A stretch of 64,000 bases of DNA from Agapanthus africanus (Eukaryota > Streptophyta > Magnoliopsida > Asparagales > Amaryllidaceae), in contig CM057339.1 of the NCBI GenBank assembly GCA_030015575.1, positions 700,364,761 to 700,428,760 on the forward strand. The letters run 5' to 3'. A program made the position numbers and the translations under genes. Below are positions 45,193-54,880 of the stretch, piece after piece. The first letter of the stretch is position 1. Each line of letters starts with the position of its first letter. A model generated the notes under the pieces. It was not told the origin of the DNA. It saw nothing but the letters and a program-made list of their open reading frames with translations, and ran no database searches.

Positions 45193-45436
45193 AATGGTAT
45201 GTCCATAAGCAAAACGGGCACGGATGAAAACCCGAAAGGGCTCCGTGAGCAAAACCAGCAGGACTACCGGCGAGTGTTCGTGAAAACTCGAAAGGGCGCG
45301 ACCTCGTAAAAAAAAAGGGAGACGGTATGTCCATAAGCTAAACGGGCACGGATGAAAACCCGAAAGGGCTCTGTGAGTAAAAACAGCAGGGCTACCGGCG
45401 AGTATTTGTGAAAAACCCGAAAGGGCACAACCTCGT
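45193..45436 (+). repeat. Two tandem about 125-bp repeats in F
   Basis: TGGTATGTCCATAAGC and CGGTATGTCCATAAGC begin two copies, each with ACGGGCACGGATGAAAACCC and a second CCGAAAGGGC-type segment. Short CCCGAAAGGG-like inverted repeats recur. Confidence 0.8.
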
Positions 45437-45445
45437 TAAAAGACA

Positions 45446-45660
45446 CTTATAAGGTCCCCTCGACCTTGTAAGGAGAAACCACCCGCGTGAGATCCTTACG
45501 ACTCATAAGGGAGCAGCACACTTAGGGATCCCCACGATTCCTAAGGAGAAAATACACTTGCGAGATCCTCACGACTTGTAAGGAGAACTCTCTTATGGGA
45601 TCCTCACGGCTCATAAGATTTGAAAGTCTTAAGTTACAGAGACCTAAACCTGTACTTAAG
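45446..45660 (+). repeat. Six-hairpin cluster, copy 1, in F
   Basis: Five short hairpins with a common centre of the TCCTCACGA type: CTTATAAGGTC/GACCTTGTAAG (45446-45472), a GAGATC...CTCATAAG unit, a CTTAGGG.../...CCTAAG unit, a CTTGCGAG.../CTTGTAAG unit and a CTTATGGG.../CTCATAAG unit. The sixth is longer, CTTAAGT/ACTTAAG (45628-45660). The same order recurs in copies 2 and 3. Confidence 0.75.
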
Positions 45661-45795
45661 CAACCCCCACAACTTTCGACATTGCCCTACAAGTGGCTCA
45701 ATATTGACACTTGTATACAATCCACGGGCGCGAATAAACATTTCCCTGACCAAATCCCATCCGTGATTGGGGATATGTGCGCATGATGAACAACC

Positions 45796-46008
45796 CTTAT
45801 AAGTCCTTTCGACTTACAAGGAGAAAACCCTCTTGTAAGATCCTTACGACTTACAGAGGAACATACACTTAGGAATCCTCACGATTCCTAAGGAGAAAAT
45901 ACACCTACAAGATCCTCACGACTTGTAGGGAGAAATAACTTTGTGAGACCCTTACGGCTTATGAAGTCAAAAGCCTTAGTCGATAGGACCTTAACCCTGG
46001 TCACTAAG
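45796..46008 (+). repeat. Six-hairpin cluster, copy 2, in F
   Basis: Starts 350 bp after copy 1. CTTATAAGTC/GACTTACAAG (45796-45820), then CTTGTAAGATC/GACTTACAG, a perfect 10-bp stem CTTAGGAATC/GATTCCTAAG with a 5-nt loop (45868-45892), CCTACAAG/CTTGTAGG, a weaker fifth, and the sixth CTTAGT/ACTAAG (45975-46008). Confidence 0.75.
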
Positions 46009-46034
46009 CCACCTTTGTTCGACATCGACGGAGG

Positions 46035-46286
46035 CAAATGATGATTCGCTCCTGGCCATATCCCAGTTGTAGCGATACTGATGCCTAAATCGGTATCAAA
46101 TTCCAAGTCCTTTCATGGCAGATGATGATTCGCTCCTAGCAATATCCCAGTTGTAGCGATACTGATGCCTAAATCGGTATCAAATTCCAAGTCCTTTCAT
46201 GGCAGATGATGATTCGCTCCTGGCAATATTCCGGTTGCAGCGATGCTGATGCTGAGATTGGCACCAGATTCCAAGTTCTACGCTCG
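46035..46286 (+). repeat. Three 84-bp tandem repeats in F
   Basis: Exact period of 84: ATGATTCGCTCC recurs at 46041, 46125 and 46209. Copies 1 and 2 are nearly identical; the third is more diverged. Confidence 0.9.
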
Positions 46287-46317
46287 CGATAAAAATCAGC
46301 GAGCTGAAAATGCATAT

Positions 46318-46870
46318 TAAATAGCCGAAATGATGGGGCAACTTGCAACAAAAGCAGCAAGTAAAAACGTATGCACACGAAATAGCCGAAATGATTGGGC
46401 AACTCGCAATAAAAAAACAGCGAGTAAAAAAAAATATATAGCTCAAATGATTGGGCAACTCGCAATAAAAAACAGCGAGTAAAAATAAAATAAACAGCCG
46501 AAATGATTGGGCAACTCGCAATAAAAAGCAGCGAGTAAAAACAAAATAAACAGCCGAAACGATTGGGCAACTCGCAATAAAAAGAAGCGAGTAAAAACAA
46601 AATAAACAGCCGAAACGATTGGGTACACGAAATAGCCGAAATGATTGGGCAACTTGCAATAAAAAACAGCGAGTAAAAAAAATATATATATAGCCGAAAT
46701 GATTGGGCAACTCGCAATAAAAAAACAGCGAGTAAAAATAAAATAAATAGCCAAAATGATTAGGCAACTCACAATAAAAAGCAGCGAGTAAAAAGAAAAA
46801 ATAGCCGAAATGATTGGGCACCGCGAAAAATAGCCGAAATGATTGGGCAATCGCGATTTTCGCGATATAA
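46318..46870 (+). repeat. About ten tandem 57-bp hairpin repeats in F
   Basis: The unit reads AGCCGAAATGATTGGGCA, then ACTCGC...GCGAGT, then an A-rich spacer. The stem varies with pairing kept (ACTTGC/GCAAGT in the first unit, ACTCGC/GCGAGT in most, ATCGCG/CGCGAT in the last). Long open frames on the minus strand here are by-products of the repeat. Confidence 0.85.
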
Positions 46871-47029
46871 AAAGCTGAAATGATAGAACATCGCGGAAAG
46901 AATAAAAAAATGAAACCTTTTGCCCTACAAGTGAAATCACATCGATCCCTGTATACAATCTAGGGGCACAGATAAAGAGGGAACCATACCTTCCCAACAG
47001 GCTCCATCAGAAAGCGAAGCCAAATCTCG
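46871..47029 (+). other. Spacer with LTR-like motif in F
   Basis: It contains GTATACAATCTAGGGGC (about 46951-46967), a variant of the GTATACAATCCACGGGC found in both LTRs, preceded by TGCCCTACAAGTG as at 45683. Nothing else recognised. Confidence 0.5.
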
Positions 47030-48720
47030 ACGGTTCATAGACAACCTAGAGACAATCTCGACATTTGTCGCAATATTACAGACACGATGTCAACAAATGA
47101 AGCAAACGAAGATCCCGAGCTTCAGGGTCTCGACGTCAACATCGACAACTTAGAGATCACCAACGGCGTTTCTCCTCACTCCAACTAGATGCAGACATGA
47201 CGTCAACAACCGACCTCAGAATCGCAACGAAACGGAACCATGGCAAAGTCTCTAGTTCCAAATCTCAATGGCCACATCTGCAGCCTGGAGACCAACAACG
47301 GTGCGCCTCCTCATTCCAGCAGGACACAAATGTTACACCATCAAGCGGAGCGATGGCAAAATCCCAGCTTCACCTCAGCATTTGTCTCGATACAGTAGAC
47401 GCAATGTCAACAACAGCGTTCCTCCGCAGTCCAGCTGGAGGCAGATGCAACGTCAACAAAAGACCTCACGGCCGAAACAAAGCGGAGTAACGGCAAAATC
47501 CCTACTCCACCTTAGCATTCTTCTCGTTACAGCAGACGCAATGTCAACAACGGCGTTCCTTCGCAGTCCAGCAGGGTGTATATGCGAAGTTAACAAAAGA
47601 CCCCATGGTCGAAACCAAGCGGAGTGACAGCAAAATCCCAGCTCCACCTCAGCATTCGTTTTAATACACCAGACGCAGTGTGAGAAAATGAAGCGAAGGC
47701 CAAATTCCTAGCTTCAAGGTCTTAACGGCAAGTCATATAAAGCCTGAAAGACCACCGGAGATCATCTCACATGGAGTGGTCACCTCCTCGACGTTCGTTT
47801 CGATACAGCAGACGAGTTGTCACCCCAGCGTTCTTCCTCCAGCAGGGATTCGGACGTGACAAAGCAAACGAAGCGAAGGCCAAATTCCTAGCTTCAAAGT
47901 CTTAACGGCGAATCATATAAAGCCAGAAAGACAACTGGAGATCGTCTCATGTCAGCATGAAATGGTCACCACCTCGACGTTCGTCTCGACACAGCAGACG
48001 CAACATCATCAAACAAGCGGAGATTCAGACGTGACAAAGCAAACGAAGCGAAGGCCAAATTCCTAGCTTTAAGGTCTTAACGACGAGTCATATAAAGCCT
48101 GAAAGACAACTGGAGATCATCTCACACCAGTGCGGAATGGTCACCACTTCGACGTTCGTCTCGACACAGCAGACGCAACAATCATCAAACGAATGGAGCC
48201 ACGGCAAAATCCCTAGTTCCAAACCTCGACGGTTCACCAGCAACCTAGAGACAACCTCGACGTCCGTCTCGATACAGTAGACGGGATGTCACCCCCAATG
48301 TTCGTCTCGACACAACAGACACAACGTCATTAAACGAATGGAGCCACGGCAAAATCCCTAGTTCCAAACTTTGGCGGTTCACCAGCAACCTAGAGACAAC
48401 CTCGACGTCCGTCTCGATACAGCAGACGAGATGTCACCCCAACGTTCGTCTCGACACAGCAGACGCGACGTCATCAAACAAACGGAGCCACGGCAAAATC
48501 CCTAGTTCCCACCGCAACATTCATCTCGATACAGCAGACGCAATGCCAGCAAACGAAGCAAAGGCCAAATTCCTAGCTTCAGGGTCTTGACGGCAACTCA
48601 CATAAAGCCCGAAAGACTATCGGAGATCATCCCCACACCAGCGCGGAGTGGTTATGACTCATCGGGGCTCGCCAAAATAAGCCTAACCTCAAATAAAAAG
48701 CGACATGGCAAATTCTTAAC
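47030..48720 (+). repeat. Irregular satellite-like array in F
   Basis: Repeated blocks of roughly 100-190 bp built from shared phrases: CGTCTCGACACAGCAGACG (a CGTCT/AGACG hairpin), AATGGAGCCACGGCAAAATC, GGCCAAATTCCTAGCTT and AACCTAGAGACAACC. Unit order and length vary. No coding frame persists. Confidence 0.8.
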
Positions 48721-49155
48721 GCTTGCTCTTCCGACGGTCAAACTGCCAAGGAGGATTGCTTGAAGACGTCTTGTCCAGCCCCCGAAGGGATCAGAGACAT
48801 GGCAGTCGCAGGGCTACTCGAACAGCACGATTGCCTATCGAGGACTATATCAGCTTATGCGACGGTACGATGGCCAAAACCCTAAGTACCACCAACCTTA
48901 ACGGGCTTCTGTCGTAAAGAGCAGAGGTTAAATGCGACGTTAAGATGTTCTTGCGAGAAACGCTCGATTCGTCTCGACTTGTGAAAAAATTGTTGAGGCG
49001 GCTCGACTCGTGAGATAAAGCCTTAGGTAGTGGGCATAAAAGAAGCCTGTTTCCTAAGCACTGGGACCCCACAAGTTGGCCCAAAACTGTCTCTTGCATA
49101 CCATCCACGGGTCTCACTCTCCAAACTCGAGTTTTGACAAGGAGGGAAACAACCA
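48721..49155 (+). other. Non-repetitive spacer in F
   Basis: About 430 bp without a convincing gene. It holds a weak TACCATCCACGGG motif (49099-49111) related to the LTR motif TACAATCCACGGG. Confidence 0.5.
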
Positions 49156-49372
49156 CTTACAGGTCCTCTCGACTCGTAAGAGGGAATAATTCTCTTATAG
49201 GATCCTTACGACTTATAAGAGAAAATCACACTTAGGAATCCTCACGATTCTTAAGGAGAAAAAATCCACCTACGAGATCCTCTCGATCCGTAGGGAGAAA
49301 AATCTCTATGAGACCCTCACGGCTTATAGAGTTGAAAATTCTTAGGCAGCAGATCTGAACCTGCGGCCTAAG
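49156..49372 (+). repeat. Six-hairpin cluster, copy 3, in F
   Basis: CTTACAGGTC/GACTCGTAAG (49156-49180), CTCTTATA/TATAAGAG (49192-49221), CTTAGGAATC/GATTCTTAAG (49231-49255), CCTACGAGATC/GATCCGTAGG, CTATGAG.../CTTATAG, then the sixth CTTAGGC/GCCTAAG (49341-49372). The order is as in copies 1 and 2; every stem differs. Confidence 0.75.
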
Positions 49373-49633
49373 CCATCGCTATTTCTTGAAGAAACTAAGA
49401 TGCCTACGCCATTATCTGTCAATTATGTTTATCAAGACAGCATGCCAATAATAAGAGAAAGGAGAAAGCAAAAGAAGGAGTATCCGATTTACGTTTGATC
49501 AAGCGTTCGATACGCACTCATTCATGCATAGGCAAAAGACTCAGAACAAAAAATAAGACAAGCTGGGATAAAACTTTTCCATTAATATTGCCAAGAATTC
49601 TTACAATCATAAAGCAATAAATGAGAAATATTA
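49373..49633. other. Downstream region of the antisense ORF in F
   Basis: No second ORF. On the minus strand, AT-rich sequence with TTTGTAATAATATTTC follows the antisense stop within about 25 bp and could serve in 3'-end formation, but no canonical AATAAA was identified with confidence. Confidence 0.4.
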
Positions 49634-50140
49634 TTACAAAGGTATAACCTCGAACCCAGGACATGGATTGAGGAACTCGAAAGCGACCCTATCTATGACT
49701 TTCCAGGCCTCGCGGACCATCCTGGTGTGCTTTCTTTCGCGAGCGCAAGCGTCAGGATCCCTCCTGATGTCTTCCACCCTCCGATAAGCAGCGAGTATGG
49801 CAGACTGTTGAAAGACCTCGTGCAAGAGATCGATAAGACTGTCTCGCCGTCTCTTTGATATAAAGTTCAACAGGTACACCGAGTGCACCTTATCCTCAGC
49901 GGCATCCAGCGCCCTAAGCGGCACACCGGAACAGAACAGGGGAAGCGCTTCCCAGATGGCTCCCACGATAAGCTTAAGAAGGGAGGAACGCCGGGGAAGC
50001 AGGGGACCGTTGTATGCGTCGAAGCGGCTCTTGATTTCAGCACACTCCGCGTTTGTGAATTCTCGATTTTGAGAACGGCCAAGTCGGCGGATGTCCCCAT
50101 AAGAGATGATCTCGTCGAGATTGTACATATGGGCGTCCAT
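49634..50140 (-). CDS. Antisense extra ORF of F (168 codons), unknown function
   Basis: The minus-strand ATG at 50140-50138 starts MDAHMYNLDEIISYGDIRRL; the stop is at 49636-49634. Upstream in-frame sequence has no nearer ATG. It is the only unbroken frame in F of this size outside gag, in a region otherwise full of repeats. The protein looks helical and charged, with basic patches (SKRRRDS, RRVEDIRRD) and a hydrophobic segment (LLKLIVGAIWEALPLF). I recognise no domain or signal peptide. Antisense extra ORFs between pol and the 3' LTR are known from Tat elements such as maize Grande (gene 23). Homology to those is inferred from position only. A TATA box lies about 490 bp upstream. Confidence 0.7.
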   Translation of the reverse strand: MDAHMYNLDEIISYGDIRRLGRSQNREFTNAECAEIKSRFDAYNGPLLPRRSSLLKLIVGAIWEALPLFCSGVPLRALDAAEDKVHSVYLLNFISKRRRDSLIDLLHEVFQQSAILAAYRRVEDIRRDPDACARERKHTRMVREAWKVIDRVAFEFLNPCPGFEVIPL

Positions 50141-50278
50141 TGTTCTGTGAAAGAAAATCAACGGAATTATCAGAAAGACTGATTAAGCAAAACGATATAA
50201 TACAATGAGGAATACAATGCCTTCTTTAAACTCTAAGATCAATGAAACACTCTTAAGAGTTCTTCTATATGATTTGGA

Positions 50279-50472
50279 TAGAGCAAAGCTCCATTAATGA
50301 ATTAAGAAAATCCAAGGAAAATCTTTCAGAGAGCAGAGCTCTATTAATGGAACCCTAATAGGGTCCCTTTTAGTTCTCTTTAGATCCCTTTAGACCTATA
50401 GAGCAAAGCTCTGCTAAGTGGAATCCTAAATGGGTTTCCTTTAGATCAGGGATCTATTGAGAGCAAGACTCT
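50279..50472 (-). repeat. Four about 60-bp units with an AGAGCAAAGCTCT palindrome
   Basis: Palindromes at about 50279, 50332, 50400 and 50460, with degenerate flanks. The same palindrome occurs three times at the start of each F LTR. These lie between the antisense TATA box and the antisense ATG, so they would be in that transcript's leader. Confidence 0.65.
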
Positions 50473-50628
50473 GTCAATGAAAATTAATTTAACTTAATTC
50501 AAATTAAAATTTTCATCTAAAAGTTTTAAGAGTTTAACTCTTGAAGTTCTTGAAAATAAAGAGGAGGCTCTGAGTTCTGAAACTAAAATTCTTAAAAGAT
50601 GATGATCATCTGTTGAGGACCAAAGGTC

Positions 50629-50638
50629 TTATTTATAG
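50629..50638 (-). promoter_or_regulatory. TATA box of the antisense ORF
   Basis: The minus strand reads CCTATAAATAAGACC. Transcription would start near 50600 and give a leader of about 460 nt. The same TATAAATAAGAC string is the likely TATA box of the H LTR. Confidence 0.6.
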
Positions 50639-50730
50639 GCATCAAATGCCCTTTCAACTTCCAAGAGTTGTCGCGGCGGTTGGAATTCTGCCACCGCTGC
50701 GCTCACGTTTGGGGGCCACGTAAGCGTAAC

Positions 50731-50744
50731 GGTGGGGGGGCATT
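50731..50744 (+). other. Polypurine tract of F
   Basis: GGTGGGGGGG followed by CATT directly before the 3' LTR (TG at 50745). Confidence 0.7.
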
Positions 50745-51003
50745 TGTTTACTCCAATCAGAGCAAAGCTCTGATCAAATTCCAAGGCGGAAGATGAAGCA
50801 ACGCTTCATCTTTCCCCAATCAGAGCAAAGCTCTACTTTGAAAATTTAAACTTTAGTAAATGAACCAACGCTTCAGATTCTTTGCGCTGCGCGCAACGCG
50901 CCATGTGTCAAAAGTTGATACATCAGCGCAGCGCCCGAGACAGCGCACCAATCAGAGCAAAGCTCTATTTAAAACAAAATTTAAAGGAAGCGACGCTTCA
51001 GCT

Positions 51004-51262
51004 GTGCAAGCGCTGCGCTACGTGACATGTGTCTGCGCAGTTGCGCAAGCACAGCTGCGCAAGCGCCGCGCTGCGTGACACGCGTCTGCGCAGTTGTGCA
51101 AGCACAACTACGCAAGCACAGCCGCGCAAGCGCTGCGCTGCACGACACGTGTCTGCGCAGGTGCGCAAGCACAGCCGCGCAAACGCTGCGCTGCGCGACA
51201 CGTGTCTGCGCAGTTGTGCAAGCACAGCCGCGCAAGCGCTGCGCTGCGCGACACGTGTCACG
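51004..51262 (+). repeat. Five GC-rich G-box repeats in the F 3' LTR
   Basis: Units start at 51011, 51064, 51131, 51184 and 51237 (steps of 53, 67, 53 and 53). Three contain GACACGTGTC, and two have GACATGTGTC or GACACGCGTC. The 5' LTR has three units. The array keeps several frames open on both strands, giving spurious ORFs rich in Ala, Arg, Cys and Ser. Confidence 0.85.
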
Positions 51263-51444
51263 TGCTGAGGCGTTTCCGCAAAACAGAATTGAGATTTTAA
51301 AGAAATATTTTCTATTCTTGTTAAAACAAGAAGATTTTCTTCTGTAAAACAGAGGACTTTGGATCAAAGATCCAACGGTGGGGAAAATTCCCCAAATCAC
51401 TCAGAGAAATATCTCTTTAACGAATCTAACTAATTTATGGGCAC

Positions 51445-51453
51445 TATAAAAGG
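51445..51453 (+). promoter_or_regulatory. TATA box of the F 3' LTR
   Basis: TATAAAAGG, identical to the 5' LTR copy. If active here, transcription would read right out of F into C/B. Confidence 0.65.
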
Positions 51454-52529
51454 ACCCTAGACCTCAATTCAAAAGTAGGAACATTTTCTGAAAAATAAAA
51501 CAGAGAAGACTCTGAAGAATTGGAGAGAAATCCTCAAGAACAAAGAAAAAGGTAAAAACCTTTAGAAAAAAAGAGAAAATTCTCTTATGAACAGATCATT
51601 GATCTGAGAACAAGATCTAGGATCTTTAATGAAAAGAAAAGAAAAAATAATAAACAGTGCCTTGCACTTCTTTTTATGAACCATTGGTTCTGAATCTAAA
51701 AGATTCTCAAGATAACAGTGCCTTGCACCTTATATGAACTACTGGTTCTTTAGAAAACAAGAAAAAACTTGTTTTCTCTGATCTGAAATTGATCCAAAAG
51801 AATAAGAACAGTGCCCAGCACTTGCCGAAACTGCGCTATTGCGCAAGCCGCCAGGAAGCGCCACGTGTCAGCAGTGCAGCAGCGCAGCGCACTAACGAAG
51901 CGCACTGCGTTGTTGCGCTTGCGCTCACCAGAACGTGACACGTGTCACCTCCACGAGTGCTTGCGCTCATTAATTGCGCAAAGTACCTGACAAGCCATGT
52001 GGGACACTGTCAAGGTATCTAATGCAATGCATTATTAAAGGGCAGAGCCCAATCAAAGGTCCAAGGGACCAAATAAAAGTGCTGCACACTATTTTAAAAA
52101 GGCAGAGCCCAATTAAAAAGTCTAAACAGACCAAAAATAATGCTATGCATTATTTAAAGGGGCAGAACCCAATTGAGAGGTCCAATGGACCAAAACAAAT
52201 GCTCTGCATTATAATAAAAAGGGCAGAGCCCAGTCAAAATAGGCATAAATAGCCTGAAGTAATGCTATGCATCATTCTAAAAAGGGGAAAGCCGAAACAG
52301 TGGCCTAACAGGCCAAATGCAAACAAAATGTGAACATTTTCAACTGGACTTAGCCCAATTTTGGCCGTAAGTCCTTAAATAAAATTGACTGAGCACAACT
52401 CTCTCTTAAATCAATTTATATCCGGTTCGAGGGTACATCTCCGAGCTCCTCTGACACTTATCGTTGTAATCCTTCAACGACGTCAGAGAGGTGACGGGTC
52501 CCGACGACCACATACGTCAATATGGACTG

Positions 52530-52985
52530 CGGGGTCCTTAAACTAATATCGGATCGAAACGTCCTTAAAATAATATCGGACCGAAATTTTCTTAAACTAA
52601 TATTGGACCGAAACGTCCTTAAACTAATATCGGACCGAAACGTCCTTAAAGTAATATCGGACCGAAACGTCCTTAAACTAATGTTGGACCGAAACGTCCT
52701 TAAACTAATATCGGACCGAGACGTCCTTAAACTAATGTTGGACCGAAACGTCCTTAAACTAATATCGGACCACCACGTCCCTAAACTGGAATAGGGACCA
52801 CCACGTCCATAAACTGGCGATAGACCACCACGTCCCTAAACTGGAAAGTGGACCACCACGTCCCTAAACTGGAATATGGACCACCACGTCCCTAAACTGG
52901 CGATAGACCACCACGTCTCTAAACTGGAAAGTGGACCACCACGTCCCTAAACTAGAGTATAGACCACCACGTCCCTAAACTGGAA
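52530..52985 (+). repeat. 27-bp tandem arrays in the F 3' LTR
   Basis: Nine units of the GTCCTTAAACTAATATCGGAC type and eight of the GTCCCTAAACTGG type, against six and eight in the 5' LTR. Confidence 0.85.
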
Positions 52986-53733
52986 CAATAGAGCCTCCAA
53001 ATGCTCTTTTACCGGGTTTAAACGATCCCGTTTAAGTTGATCTTAGCCCCAAACACGGCTAACATATCCTTAAACATTCAAGTGGACTACAAAATTCCAA
53101 ATCAACTCTGGTTCGAGGGTACATCTCCGAGCTCCTCTGACACCTGTCCTTGTAATCCTTCAACGACGTCAGAGAGGTGACGAGTCCTGACGGCCATATA
53201 TTAAATGAATCACTACGTTAAGTTGATCTCAGTCTCAAACAGGACTGACGTATCCTTAACGAACGTTTAAGTTGATCTTAGCCGCAACGCGACTAATGCA
53301 TCCTTAAACTAAAAACACCAAACCCAAATCTAAGTAAATACGGATTTGGACTAATCCATGTCCTACTGGTGACAGCATTACTCAGTCTCCGTATACAATC
53401 CACGGGCAAACACAAACAAAACAAACATACACGACATGAAGTGAAATTCTGGAGAAGGAGAAAGTTGTTACCGCAATGCGGTAGCGTAATTAACTGCAGG
53501 GGCTTGCGCCTGCAGGGAAGAGCGTCCCCATAATCAAAAACCCCTCAAGCGAGGGGGAATCTGATGAAGTCTGCTACATCGGCCGCATCCGTCTAAACCT
53601 CCGATACACGGTGCCATAAATCAGCTTGGCATCTTCGGAGAGGTGGACGGATAAAACCAAATAGCATCTGCCCCGAATCTCAGCGTCAGGACATCGCGGT
53701 CCTGTTCGCCGCCTTTCGGAGGGGAACAATCAC

Positions 53734-54880
53734 CAATTACAACGAATTCCGATATAATGAGGATGATCACCTTATTCCCAATAACTTACTCCCACTCATC
53801 ATCTGTAAAATGATACAGATGTGAGAATCATACCTGGTAAATACATACCCTGGAGTAAGTATCTAATCGGGAAATCAGTTTTCCTTTAATAATGCACAGT
53901 GAAACTGAAACATGAAAATGTTTCGTAGGGGTATCCTGGTATTCCTAGTAATGCCTCTTCCATAATCCTATTCATGACTATAACCGTATATTTCTTTGCC
54001 ATCTCTCCAAATCCCTTTATTTGTCTTTATTCATTACCTTCTGTACACCTCTTTAGGCTAAGTGGTTTTCTTCCTTCCCTACCGTTCGGCACCAGCCTAT
54101 GGTTTGGAAGATGACATCCAGTAAGCATAATAGGTGTACTCTCCTAAACCAAGGAGTACTCGCAACTTGAGAGAAGGTTATGATAAAAGACAACTGAATA
54201 ATACCTTATTCTATTTCTCCCGAACTGGGGAAAAAAGCAAAGGTGAAGTAGGAGTGGCGATGAAGTACGCGGTTTGGTCGTGAATGATAACGGTCACAAT
54301 TTACTTTGCCCTCTTTCTAATCCCTTTATTTTGTCTTTACTTATTACCTTCTGTACACCCTACTTAGGCTAATTGGTTTTCTTCCTTCCCTACCTTTCGG
54401 CACCTGCCTATGGTTTGGAAGAAGACTATCCAATAAGCGTAATAGGTGTACTCTCCTAAACCAAGAAGCCCTCGCAACCTGAGAGAAGGTGATGATAAAA
54501 GACAACCGAATAAACCAATTCAATTTCTTCGGAACCTGGATCCATCCTCGAAGAAGTCCCTTCGAGTTCGTATATAACCATACGATGGATATATCCAATG
54601 GAAGTGGATGTTCGTAGTGATACGAGGTGTTCTGAGAAATGCAAAGGGTAAAAGAAGGAGCGGCAATGACTTATGCAACTCGGACAATCCAAAAGCCAGT
54701 ATTTTAAGAAGGTTCGGTCAACTTGGTCACTGAGTCATAGTCTAGGGTCAGTCAAAGGTTGCTGTCAAAGAGAGAGAGAAAAGAAACACTCTGCATGCAC
54801 TCTAACCTAGATCAGAATGGTTATCACTTTATCTAATCAGGAAACCTCCCACTGTACTGTCAAATTCTCCTCCAAACCTG
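53734..54880 (-). other. C/B internal region right of F, unassigned
   Basis: Minus-strand sequence collinear with A from about 2260 down to about 1130, including the direct repeat pair (about 54000-54200 and 54310-54515). No protein domain recognised. Confidence 0.65.

Larger units (their letters stand above)
29211..53728 (+). mobile_element. Element F: large non-autonomous Tat-derived gypsy retrotransposon (gag only)
   Basis: The ends are TGTTTACCCC and GGGGAACA, with TSD atcac at 29206-29210 and 53729-53733, and long LTRs (2796 and 2984 bp), a PBS and a gag related to G. Without E it is about 14.2 kb. Between gag and the 3' LTR there is no protease, RT, RNase H or integrase. Instead there are several families of hairpin-forming repeats and one antisense ORF. 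It fits the described class of terminal-repeat retrotransposons with GAG only. Movement would need pol from an autonomous Tat element. Confidence 0.9.
50745..53728 (+). repeat. 3' LTR of F (2984 bp)
   Basis: TGTTTACTCCAATCAGAGC ... GGGGAACA, then TSD atcac (53729-53733). Same layout as the 5' LTR, with longer arrays. Confidence 0.92.

Noticed and set aside
46169-46997. Overlapping long minus-strand ORFs rich in hydrophobic residues
   Set aside because: They follow the 57-bp tandem repeat in three frames at once. The period of 57 is a multiple of three, so open frames arise without selection.
47197-47627. Plus-strand ORFs in the F body
   Set aside because: They fall in the irregular repeat array and encode no recognisable domain. 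Frame is not kept between repeat units.
45195-48700. Spaced direct repeats that could suggest a CRISPR-like array
   Set aside because: Spacers are themselves repeats, the genome is a plant, and no cas-like gene is present. These are retrotransposon repeats.
50860-51400. Many ORFs rich in Ala, Arg and Cys on both strands
   Set aside because: By-products of the GC-rich LTR repeats, open in several frames on both strands. The same occurs at 29326-29760.
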